Assembly (NCBI RefSeq): GCF_938020365.1 | Contig: NZ_CALIIB010000009.1 | Coordinates: 1 to 14,072 of the forward strand | Origin: an uncultured Streptococcus sp. | GTDB lineage: Bacteria; Bacillota; Bacilli; Lactobacillales; Streptococcaceae | Direction of reading: 5' to 3' | DNA: 14,072 nt | Shown here: positions 6,960 to 13,699 of the stretch, piece after piece | Layout of the letters: each line of letters begins with the position of its first letter | Numbering within the stretch: position 1 is the stretch's first letter | The notes under the pieces: generated by a model | What the model was told of the DNA's origin: nothing | The model's input: only the letters and a program-made list of their open reading frames with translations | The model's database searches: none | Made by a program: the position numbers and the translations under genes

Positions 6960-9900
6960 TTATCGGTCTTCTTTTTTTCGTGTGAATAGAAGCCAGCTAG
7001 CAACAAGGGCTAAAAGTCCTGATACAGAAGCCAAAAGGCTAGTAGATGTACCTGTCTTCGGCAGTTGAGGCGCCTTAGGAGCCTCTGCCTGCTCTGGTGA
7101 AGCTGTTGCCAAGCCTGATTCCTTAGAATGTGCCAGTGGTTCTTGCACTTTCTGACCTCTTTCAGATTTTTCAGCTTCAGCACTTGGTTTTATTTGACCT
7201 AGCTCTGGTTTTTCGACTTCATCACTTGGTTTTGTCTGACCTAGCTCTGGTTTTTGTCCTTCAGTTGCTGGTTTATTTTCCCCTGCTGGCTGAGTAGTTT
7301 CTGGTCCCTGTGGTTGACTTGGTTTTGGAGTTTCTGCTGGATTATCTTGTCCTGGCAAATCACTCTTTTCAGCCTTGTAAATCACAGCATAGTGAGCAAG
7401 GTGAGACGCTGTGAAGACAATTGTATCACCGACACGCTCAAAGTCAAGAGGCTGGCCTGGCTGATTGTCTACGAAGGAAAGAACTTGCTCGACTTCCTTG
7501 CCAGCTTCTACAGGGATTTTAACCAGACTAGTGTATTGAGTAGCAACGTCGTGCCCGGCTTTATCCACTCCTGCCACATCATAAACCTTACCAAGTCTGC
7601 TACCCAAGGCTTCTTTTTCGGCAGCATTTAGCTCAACAACTGCTACTTTCAAGCCCTTGATCGGAGTTGGCTCCTTGTTTGAGAATTGAACTTCCACACC
7701 CGTAGATTCATCTACAAATACAGCTGGCTTATCTTCCTGAAGCTGGGTAATAAGAGCTTGCAGAGAGGCTTTAGCAGTTTCAAGTGAGGCTGGTGTCACT
7801 TCAGCTGAAGCCAACAAGTCTTTATTCTTGCTCAACAGGCTGAGGAGGGCATCGCCTGATGGATGGTTTGGTTTTTGCTCCAGCAAGGCTTGCGCTTCTT
7901 TGCTCAAAGTATCCAATTCAGCCGTCTTGTCCGCAAAATTCTTGCGTCCGTCCAGAGCCTTAAATGCCTGAGTCAGTTTTGCTAGACTTTCATCGACTTG
8001 GTCTTGTGTGCTTGTATCGTGATCTTTTAGAATCTGCTCAGCAGATGCAATTTCCTTGAGCAAGGCTTCTTTGACTTCTGGAGTCGCAAAGCTAAAGTCG
8101 ATCTTATTTTGAACAGCCGCTGTTTCTGCTAGTTTTTGCTTCAGATATTCATCGTTCAAGGCTGGTTTTGATGATACAAACACATCGTACGTTGTCGTCA
8201 CACCACGATAGTTGACCGAAATAGTTTGACGGCCTTCTTTGTGACTATCATAGCCTGAGACTTGGACATCGGCTTCATCAAAACTATGCTCTTCGGTCGT
8301 TTCATCATCAAAGACCAGACGGAAACGTCCTCCTGTAGTCTCAAGGCTTTCTCCCACGATATATTCTGTTTTAGGTTTTTCGATCACTTCTAGGCCTACA
8401 GGAGTCTTTTCGCCTGCTTCGCTATGACTAACAACAAAGACCGTCAGCACTTGATCCAGTTTTTGTCCCAGATAGGACAGTTGCAAATGCTGCTCTCCTA
8501 GCTTAGATGGATCATAGCCCGTCACTTCCACCCCACTGTTTGAAAGCTGAACCAATTGATCTGGCTGGCCGTCCTTAAAGCTGACACGAATTGTACCGCC
8601 TTTCAGAGACAGAGCATCTCCTTGACGATAGACTTTTCTTTCTGGTGCTGTTTCCAGCTCAACCTTCGAAATTTCCTTGTCTTCTTTAGGCACTTCAATA
8701 GCTAGTACATTACTAATATCTTTACCAGCTACTTGTGAGCGGTAATACAAGAGGCTAGGGAGTTTAGCAAAAGCAAGTGGTTTGAAGATGAGATTGCCGT
8801 CTTTATCCGCCGTCATAGTTGCAATCGGTTTTGTCGCATCGCTGCTGTCATAGAGGGATACCGTCGTCTTAGCTGGCACATCTTTGAAGCCTACTTGGAC
8901 ATGTCCATTTCCAAGAACCCGCGCAGCAGCATCTTTCATCGGCACGTTAGCTGTTTCCGTATCCAAGCTTTCATACATCTTCCAGTTGTAGATTCGGATT
9001 GCCCGCCATGGAGTTCCATTGTCGGCTGTAATGACATCCAAACGCCAGTCTTGTGCTCGAATTGGCTTATCCAAGACGATATCTGACACATGGTCTTTAT
9101 TGCCACGAACGGCCTTGGCTAATTTCCATTCGCCCGCCTCATCCTTATAATACAGGTCAAAGTCGCGTGTATTCATCTTGCCGTCGTCAACAGACTCTCC
9201 GCCTGCTCCAGCATGCTCCATAACCCAGCGAGTCACTGTCCGAGGCTGAGTCAAACGAATATCTACCGTACCACTGAGTTGGGCAGAAGACCACTTGTCT
9301 GACAGACTGGTAATGGTGCCATTCAGCATTCCTTCGACGCCTTCGCTACCATCCGCATCAGAGAAAGTTGTACCAATTACTTTTGCACCCAACACCACAT
9401 TTTCTGCCAAAGGTTTTGGCAAGCTTGTATCAGAAACCTGCATACCCCAGTCAAAGTCAACTGTCCCAGCCTCTGAACGCAAACCATTCTTTCCTACTGC
9501 AACGACTTTCAACTCTTGCTTGCTGCCCTTAGCACTAGCTGAACGACTCACCTTAGCCAAATAAGCGGATGTGCTAGAGGTTCCTGTCACTAGACGCCAT
9601 TGGTCGCCGTCTTTTTCATAGATTTCGTAGTAATCCGCATCTGCACTGCCTTTAAACTGTAGTAAAGCTTCTGCTTCCTGCGCATTTTGAAGACGCTTAG
9701 CCTTGACCACCACATCTTTTGGTGCAGCTGGCTTCTCTTGATTGGCATAGATGGACAATTGACCTAGGTTAAACTTATAGTCCTTGACATCCTGGTCAGG
9801 GTCGAAGTACATTTTCACGCCATAAATGGTTTTACCTGCTAATGAAGATAAGTCAAAGGTCTCTGTCTTCCAGTCCTTGCTCGGACTGAGTTCTTTCCAC

Positions 9901-11720
9901 TCGTACTCAGAATAGTCTGGCTTCGTCGCAAGAGCCACCCAAGTGCTTGTTCCTTGGCCACCCTTATGGGTCAGGGTCAGCTTGGTCTTGTCACTAACTG
10001 GAATCTTGGTCGAGTAGAGCATGACATTCTGGTTGCTATTGGCAGCCAAATCGCCCTCAAAAGCCAGTGAATTTCCTCCGTTATACGCTTCGTCAAAGTC
10101 ATAGCGTCCTTTGAGCGGTGCACTGCCTTCCGCATGTCGAATCCACCAGCGCCAAGTCGGCAAGAATCCAGACACAGAACGATAGTTCCATTCGCCATCT
10201 TTTGAGACTTTCCCATCTACAAACCAACGTTTTCCGTGTCCTGTATTAAAGGAAGTATTAAAATCAGGCTTGGTGATAGCGGTCTTATCAACCACCAAGT
10301 TGGACATCCCATACCAAGACTGGTCTGCTGGTTTACCCTTGCTAGGATCGCCTTGAAAGCCTGTCCAGAAGTAGTTTTCATGAGTATGGTAGCCCTCACC
10401 TGTCTTACCTAGACCAGTGATCGTATCAGGCGCATACAAACCTAAAGACAGACGAAGTTTGCCATTTTCGTCCAAAATCGCATCCCAGTCCACATTAGTC
10501 TTGTAAGAACCACCCTTTTGCAGCTCTATCCCCGCCAAAACATCGTAAGGATCCCGTTTGATCCATTTTGCTGTACTGATGGAATAGTCTGTCTCTGCCT
10601 TGCCCCAGTTAAAGTTAGCAAAGAAGGTATCCACTGGATTTTCTCCATCTTTAGGCTGCATAAATTGATAATTATATTCGCCAAGGGCATTTTCATGGTA
10701 ACGACCATATTCATAGGTCATGGCATCATACCAAGAATATTTAACGGGGTAATTCAAAGAACGTGCGTACTCTTTGGTATAGAGCAAGAAGTCACGCATT
10801 TTAGGACCGAGTGGTTCTACTTGGCTACCTGTCGTTTCTTGGTTAATAAAATAGCCATCATAGCCATAATATTTAGCCAATTCGACTAATTTACGAGCAA
10901 TTGGAAAAGTCTTTGAGCCTTCAGAATCTTCTTTTAAGGCTTCTGCAAAACGTTCTTGATCCTTAGCGCTTGACGACCAATTGAAGAAGAGGGTTCCGTA
11001 GATTGGTACACCATTTCTATGAGCCGCATCAATAACATCTGGCGTCGGAACTAAACCATCCCAGTACACCATGGAATGTAGATATTGCCAGTAATCGAAA
11101 GCATAGGCCTTGAATTCCTCGCCCCCAATGGAAGCATGATCCTTGGCTTTAGAGTTCATATTGGACAGAGCCTGTACTTTCGCCTCTGGATTGGCTTGCT
11201 GGTTGATTTGGTGCCCCTGATAACGCTCAGCCAGAGGCACGCTAGCCCGGTTGATTTCGTCATCTTCACGAGCTCCCGGCTTCCAGTCAAGCAGTTCTTG
11301 CCAAGTATCAAACTTGATTTCTTTCGGTTTGAGCTTTTTATCTTCTTGGCTTGGTAAGTCCTCTACGACTTTTGTCTCTTTGCTGGCAGGCGCTTCTTCC
11401 TTGACTTCTTTTTCCTTACCAGCCGTTACTTCCTTGCTCTCAGCTACTGGAGCCTCAGAAGCAAGAGCTTGCTTTTCAGCTTCTGTCGCCAGACCTTGGA
11501 CAGCCTCGACAGGTGCTTCACTGACTTTCGTCTCTTCAGCTGCTGCTTCCGTCTGAGCCTCCTCCTTGGCAAGGACGCTAGTAGTAGCTTGTGAGGCTGC
11601 TGAACTGTTTTCATCTGCTAACGCATGACCAGCCCCAAACAGCGCTATCCCTACCAAAACAGAGCAAACGCCTAAACTCAACTTACGGATACTAAATCTT
11701 TGTTTCTTATCAAATTGCAT
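6960..11720 (-). CDS. endoD: Wall-anchored endo-beta-N-acetylglucosaminidase, GH85 (Endo-D type)
   Basis: This 1586-residue enzyme is predicted to cut the chitobiose core of trimmed N-glycans on host glycoproteins. Numbering is from ATG 11720. Order: YSIRK signal peptide (KQRFSIRKLSLGVCSVLVG, cleavage near ALA-DE at 35-37); Ala/Glu-rich stretch to about 130; GH85 domain (about 136-520) with catalytic N293 and E295 in GYFINQET; beta-rich galactose-binding-like region (about 540-660); fibronectin-like part (about 665-760); F5/8C/CBM32-like domain (about 771-917); two Ig-like domains (about 1017-1096 and 1108-1183); helical FIVAR-like segment (about 1190-1330); a beta domain (about 1333-1450); Pro/Glu wall-spanning repeats; LPKTG (1553-1557), membrane segment, RKKEDR tail. 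An in-frame TTG at 11792 would precede the signal peptide and is rejected. The start has only AAGG at 5 bases and GGAG at 11. Non-catalytic domain boundaries are approximate. Confidence 0.93.
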   Translation of the reverse strand: MQFDKKQRFSIRKLSLGVCSVLVGIALFGAGHALADENSSAASQATTSVLAKEEAQTEAAAEETKVSEAPVEAVQGLATEAEKQALASEAPVAESKEVTAGKEKEVKEEAPASKETKVVEDLPSQEDKKLKPKEIKFDTWQELLDWKPGAREDDEINRASVPLAERYQGHQINQQANPEAKVQALSNMNSKAKDHASIGGEEFKAYAFDYWQYLHSMVYWDGLVPTPDVIDAAHRNGVPIYGTLFFNWSSSAKDQERFAEALKEDSEGSKTFPIARKLVELAKYYGYDGYFINQETTGSQVEPLGPKMRDFLLYTKEYARSLNYPVKYSWYDAMTYEYGRYHENALGEYNYQFMQPKDGENPVDTFFANFNWGKAETDYSISTAKWIKRDPYDVLAGIELQKGGSYKTNVDWDAILDENGKLRLSLGLYAPDTITGLGKTGEGYHTHENYFWTGFQGDPSKGKPADQSWYGMSNLVVDKTAITKPDFNTSFNTGHGKRWFVDGKVSKDGEWNYRSVSGFLPTWRWWIRHAEGSAPLKGRYDFDEAYNGGNSLAFEGDLAANSNQNVMLYSTKIPVSDKTKLTLTHKGGQGTSTWVALATKPDYSEYEWKELSPSKDWKTETFDLSSLAGKTIYGVKMYFDPDQDVKDYKFNLGQLSIYANQEKPAAPKDVVVKAKRLQNAQEAEALLQFKGSADADYYEIYEKDGDQWRLVTGTSSTSAYLAKVSRSASAKGSKQELKVVAVGKNGLRSEAGTVDFDWGMQVSDTSLPKPLAENVVLGAKVIGTTFSDADGSEGVEGMLNGTITSLSDKWSSAQLSGTVDIRLTQPRTVTRWVMEHAGAGGESVDDGKMNTRDFDLYYKDEAGEWKLAKAVRGNKDHVSDIVLDKPIRAQDWRLDVITADNGTPWRAIRIYNWKMYESLDTETANVPMKDAAARVLGNGHVQVGFKDVPAKTTVSLYDSSDATKPIATMTADKDGNLIFKPLAFAKLPSLLYYRSQVAGKDISNVLAIEVPKEDKEISKVELETAPERKVYRQGDALSLKGGTIRVSFKDGQPDQLVQLSNSGVEVTGYDPSKLGEQHLQLSYLGQKLDQVLTVFVVSHSEAGEKTPVGLEVIEKPKTEYIVGESLETTGGRFRLVFDDETTEEHSFDEADVQVSGYDSHKEGRQTISVNYRGVTTTYDVFVSSKPALNDEYLKQKLAETAAVQNKIDFSFATPEVKEALLKEIASAEQILKDHDTSTQDQVDESLAKLTQAFKALDGRKNFADKTAELDTLSKEAQALLEQKPNHPSGDALLSLLSKNKDLLASAEVTPASLETAKASLQALITQLQEDKPAVFVDESTGVEVQFSNKEPTPIKGLKVAVVELNAAEKEALGSRLGKVYDVAGVDKAGHDVATQYTSLVKIPVEAGKEVEQVLSFVDNQPGQPLDFERVGDTIVFTASHLAHYAVIYKAEKSDLPGQDNPAETPKPSQPQGPETTQPAGENKPATEGQKPELGQTKPSDEVEKPELGQIKPSAEAEKSERGQKVQEPLAHSKESGLATASPEQAEAPKAPQLPKTGTSTSLLASVSGLLALVASWLLFTRKKEDR
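7152..7253 (-). repeat. 14-residue tandem repeats in the GH85 wall-spanning region
   Basis: The protein reads KPELGQTKPSDEVE, then KPELGQIKPSAEAE, then a partial KSERGQ, a 42-base period. At DNA level the copies at 7182-7213 and 7224-7255 differ at only a few bases. Such repeats vary in number between strains by slippage or recombination. Confidence 0.85.
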
Positions 11721-11722
11721 TT

Positions 11723-11761
11723 TTACCTTAACTCCTTCTCTTCTTTTCTTTTTTCGTGCAC
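11723..11761 (-). CDS. Possible 12-codon leader ORF coupled to the GH85 gene
   Basis: A GTG at 11761-11759 lies 6 bases after GGGAGGAGG (11768-11776), the strongest Shine-Dalgarno in the window. It opens a 12-residue ORF (reading V/M-HEKRKEEKELR) that stops at TAA 11723-11725, two bases before the GH85 ATG. The main gene's own Shine-Dalgarno is poor, so termination-reinitiation from this leader could feed it. The peptide is a low-complexity Lys/Glu/Arg run encoded by a purine-rich tract, and the ORF could be accidental. No function is recognised. Confidence 0.35.
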   Translation of the reverse strand: MHEKRKEEKELR

Positions 11762-11794
11762 TTGCTGCCTCCTCCCTAGTCGCTCCTTTCAAAA

Positions 11795-11809
11795 GGTAAT
11801 CGCTTACAT
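11795..11809 (-). promoter_or_regulatory. cre-like CcpA site in the GH85 leader
   Basis: The minus strand reads ATGTAAGCGATTACC, which matches WTGNAANCGNWNNCW except for the last base. It shares the 12-base core ATGTAAGCGATT with the strH site. It lies at about +28 to +42 from the predicted start, a plausible roadblock position. Confidence 0.65.
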
Positions 11810-11843
11810 TTTTGCATAAAAAAAGAAAGATTCACTTAAAATC

Positions 11844-11873
11844 ATTCTACCTTGCACGAGCTTGCCTTGTCAA
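11844..11873 (-). promoter_or_regulatory. Promoter of the GH85 gene
   Basis: On the minus strand a perfect TTGACA (11868-11873) and TAGAAT (11844-11849) are separated by 18 bases. Transcription would start near 11837, giving a leader of about 115 bases that contains the cre-like site and the possible leader ORF. Confidence 0.75.
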
Positions 11874-11896
11874 TTCATTCTATCTTGTCCTATAAA

Positions 11897-11913
11897 TAGA
11901 GATTAAATCTCTA
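11897..11913. promoter_or_regulatory. Palindrome upstream of the GH85 promoter
   Basis: TAGAGATTAAATCTCTA is a perfect 8+1+8 inverted repeat centred on 11905, about 32 bases upstream of the -35 box. Its AGATTAAATCT core is repeated in front of strH (6678-6690). It is a candidate operator for a regulator shared by the two glycosidase genes; no known operator is recognised. Confidence 0.45.
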
Positions 11914-11934
11914 AAAATAGTACAAAAAAAGAGA

Positions 11935-12044
11935 GTGGGACAGAAATCGGTAATTCGTTAGAATTCGATTTCGTCGTCCCACCTCCGCACAGTTGAGTAG
12001 GGCTGTAAAAGCTGATGAAATCAGCGTAGTAGAGCCCACTCAAC
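11935..12044. repeat. Two-hairpin intergenic element between dnaJ and the GH85 gene
   Basis: The first hairpin (11935-11982) nests three stems: GTGGGAC/GTCCCAC, GAAATCG/CGATTTC and AATTC/GAATT. The second (11992-12044) has GTTGAGT/ACTCAAC and GGGCT/AGCCC with one bulged A, and an inner GCTGAT/ATCAGC stem with a GAA loop. The non-coding sequence and the starting GTGGGACAGAAATC resemble dispersed intergenic elements that I remember from streptococcal genomes; this was not searched. It could act as a terminator, an RNA processing site or a mobile miniature repeat. It fills most of the gap between 11914 and 12112, and no gene is seen there. Confidence 0.6.
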
Positions 12045-12077
12045 CACTGCGTCTTGCTCGACATTCCAAAGACAATT

Positions 12078-12107
12078 GATAGGCTAGGACTTTTGCCCTA
12101 GCCTATC
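12078..12107 (-). terminator. Probable terminator of dnaJ
   Basis: GATAGGCTAGG (12078-12088) pairs perfectly with CCTAGCCTATC (12097-12107) around an 8-base loop. It starts 6 bases beyond the dnaJ stop. The T-run that should follow on the minus strand is weak (AATTGTCTTT), so termination may be partial. Confidence 0.65.
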
Positions 12108-12112
12108 CTTCT

Positions 12113-13246
12113 TTATTCCCCTTCAAAGACATCTTTCATCTTATCAAAGAAGCCTTTCTTCTTAGGGCTCACTGTGATGTCTCCAGCCGCTGCAAAATCC
12201 TTAAGAGCCGCCTTTTGACGGTCATTGAGGCCTGTTGGCGTTACGACATTGACAGTGACATATTGGTCACCTACACTTCCATCGCGCAGATTTGGTGCTC
12301 CCTTACCACGCAGACGGAAACGCTTGCCCGTCTGGGTTCCTTCTGGGATTGTCAATTCAACATTTCCATGCACAGTTGGGATTTCCACACTGTCGCCCAG
12401 AGCTGCTTGTACAAAGTTGAGGTTGAGCTTGTAGTAAATGGTAGAACCGTCACGTTCAAATTTATCGCTTGGCTCAACGTTCACCACTACATACAAGTCT
12501 CCGTAAGGACCGCCATTAAAGCCTGCCTCACCTTGACCCGCCAAGCGAACTCGTTGACCTGTTTCCACACCAGCGGGGATTTTTACATGAACGCTATGCG
12601 CTTGCTTTTCGTGTCCTGTTCCATGGCAGGTTTCACATGGACTTTTGATTTCTTGTCCGCGACCGTGACAGACATCACAAGTCACTTGTCGACGCATCAT
12701 GCCCAGCGGTGTCTGAGTATCGACGTTAATAACACCAGAGCCGTGACAGCGGCCACAAGTTACTGGGCTAGTTCCTGGCTTGGCACCTGAACCATGACAA
12801 GTCCGACAGCTAGCCTCACGATTGTATTTCACTTCTTTTTCTGTACCGAAAATAGCCTCTTCAAAGCGGAGATTTACCCGATACTGGAGATCGTCTCCTT
12901 GCCGCGGAGCGTTTGGATTACGAGTCGCACCACCGCCAAAGAAGCTAGAAAAGATATCTTCGAAGCCACCAAAACCAGATCCATCAAAGCCTCCGAAACC
13001 GCCTGCACCGCCGCCAAAGCCACCATTGGCACCCGCTGCGCCGTATTGATCATAGGCCGCCCGCTTTTGCTCATCGCTCAGCGTTTCATAAGCCTCCTGG
13101 ACTTCCTTATATTTATCTTCCGCCCCAGGCTCTTTATTGATATCTGGGTGATATTTTTTAGATAATTTCCGATAGGCTCTCTTAATCTCATCCTGAGAAG
13201 CATTCTTAGAGACACCTAAACGATCATAAAATTCAGTATTGTTCAT
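12113..13246 (-). CDS. dnaJ: Chaperone protein DnaJ (Hsp40)
   Basis: This complete 377-residue class A DnaJ stimulates DnaK ATPase and delivers unfolded substrates in the cytoplasm. The J domain spans residues 1-70, with HPD at 33-35. A Gly/Phe-rich linker follows (about 72-107). The zinc region has four CxxCxGxG motifs: CRTCHGSG (C147, C150), CGRCHGSG (C164, C167), CDVCHGRG (C190, C193) and CETCHGTG (C204, C207). The C-terminal substrate-binding domains end KMKDVFEGE. No motif is missing. The start at MNNTEFYDRLGVSKNAS is fixed by the J domain, but the preceding bases TTGGTATCTTAA hold no Shine-Dalgarno, which is unusual here. The gene lies downstream of dnaK on the same strand, separated by about 450 bp of palindromes. 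The CIRCE/HrcA control expected for this operon would be upstream, outside the window. Confidence 0.97.
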   Translation of the reverse strand: MNNTEFYDRLGVSKNASQDEIKRAYRKLSKKYHPDINKEPGAEDKYKEVQEAYETLSDEQKRAAYDQYGAAGANGGFGGGAGGFGGFDGSGFGGFEDIFSSFFGGGATRNPNAPRQGDDLQYRVNLRFEEAIFGTEKEVKYNREASCRTCHGSGAKPGTSPVTCGRCHGSGVINVDTQTPLGMMRRQVTCDVCHGRGQEIKSPCETCHGTGHEKQAHSVHVKIPAGVETGQRVRLAGQGEAGFNGGPYGDLYVVVNVEPSDKFERDGSTIYYKLNLNFVQAALGDSVEIPTVHGNVELTIPEGTQTGKRFRLRGKGAPNLRDGSVGDQYVTVNVVTPTGLNDRQKAALKDFAAAGDITVSPKKKGFFDKMKDVFEGE

Positions 13247-13277
13247 TTAAGATACCAAGAGCGAACAGAAAGCGACT

Positions 13278-13332
13278 GAAATTTAGGAAACCGACAAGAA
13301 ATCCTGATTTCTTAGGAGGTTTATCTAATTTC
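13278..13332. promoter_or_regulatory. Three-segment hairpin just upstream of dnaJ
   Basis: GAAATT (13278-13283) pairs with AATTTC (13327-13332), AAACC with GGTTT, and AAGAAAT with ATTTCTT around a CCTG loop, separated by small internal loops. It ends about 30 bases before the dnaJ ATG in the predicted leader. A role in mRNA processing or temperature-sensitive translation is possible but unproven. Confidence 0.4.
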
Positions 13333-13344
13333 CAAGCTTTCCGC

Positions 13345-13424
13345 TCGGGTTCAATTACGAACACCCTTGTTCCTTTCTGTTAATATTGCGGAACGAAACC
13401 TCGATTTAGGTCGGGTTCAGTTCC
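13345..13424. repeat. Direct repeat TCGGGTTCA with two small hairpins in the dnaK-dnaJ gap
   Basis: TCGGGTTCA occurs at 13345-13353 and again at 13411-13419. Each copy sits in a potential stem: GTTC/GAAC with GG/CC around 13347-13365, and GGAAC/GTTCC plus AACC/GGTT across 13390-13424. The partial duplication suggests an old repeat. No gene product or known riboswitch is recognised. Confidence 0.4.
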
Positions 13425-13475
13425 CTTCTAACTTAGTTTAAAGAAAAACCAAAAATTTACGTTCCAACTCTTTTT

Positions 13476-13507
13476 ACCGAAAAACAGAGGCTGGGTTGCA
13501 ACCTCTG
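13476..13507 (-). terminator. Terminator-like hairpin between dnaK and dnaJ
   Basis: On the minus strand CAGAGG (13502-13507) pairs with CCTCTG (13485-13490) around an 11-base loop, followed by TTTTTCGG. The 6-bp stem is modest. It could reduce read-through from dnaK into dnaJ. Confidence 0.5.
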
Positions 13508-13529
13508 GATTTCTTCCTATCATTACGAC

Positions 13530-13566
13530 GTTCAAAAACAAAGTCGATTATACTTTGTTTTTGAAC
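13530..13566. repeat. Perfect 15-bp inverted repeat in the dnaK-dnaJ gap
   Basis: GTTCAAAAACAAAGT (13530-13544) is the exact reverse complement of 13552-13566, with a 7-base loop. It is AT-rich and symmetric, so it would fold in RNA from either strand. It lies next to the branched element at 13573-13645. Confidence 0.75.
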
Positions 13567-13572
13567 TAGTAA

Positions 13573-13645
13573 GGCGTTTAGGCAAGTCGCCATAGCGATT
13601 GCCGTAGAATGACAATCACTTTAGTGATTCGTCATTCTTAACGCC
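13573..13645. repeat. Branched three-way-junction palindromic element
   Basis: An outer stem GGCGTT/AACGCC (13573-13578 and 13640-13645) encloses two hairpins. The first is GGCAA-TCGC/GCGA-TTGCC (13581-13603) with one bulge. The second is a 14-15 bp stem with one bulge (13606-13638), built from AGAATGAC-AATCACT and its complement. The shape is tRNA-like, but no tRNA features such as an anticodon or T loop fit. It is probably a small dispersed palindromic repeat or a structured spacer. Confidence 0.6.
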
Positions 13646-13672
13646 CTCGCTCTTCTGATTTTAAAGCTCGGG

Positions 13673-13699
13673 ATAAAATAGTCCACTGGACTATTTTAT
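13673..13699 (-). terminator. Palindrome overlapping the dnaK stop codon, possible terminator
   Basis: ATAAAATAGTCCA (13673-13685) is the perfect reverse complement of 13687-13699, with a single central base. It includes the dnaK stop codon (13696-13698). On the minus strand the 3' arm ends TTTTAT and is followed by CCCGAGC, so the T-run lies within the stem. This may be a processing or stability hairpin rather than a full terminator. Confidence 0.5.

Noticed and set aside
10518..10889. 123-residue plus-strand open frame opposite the GH85 catalytic domain
   Set aside because: It is an antisense shadow of conserved enzyme sequence with no supporting signals.
11721..11792. TTG start at 11792 for the GH85 protein
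   Set aside because: It adds 24 basic residues before a normal YSIRK signal peptide; the MQFDKKQRFSIRK start is typical.
11776..11817. ATG-initiated 13-residue ORF over the GH85 cre-like site
   Set aside because: It has no Shine-Dalgarno; the upstream sequence is a T-run.
12215..12790. 191-residue plus-strand open frame opposite dnaJ
   Set aside because: It lies antisense to the conserved zinc and C-terminal domains of dnaJ, with no ribosome site or recognisable motif.
13345..13365. GGGTTCAATTACGAAC resembling a tRNA T-arm
   Set aside because: No acceptor stem, D arm or anticodon arm can be built around it; it is a simple hairpin in a palindrome-rich spacer.
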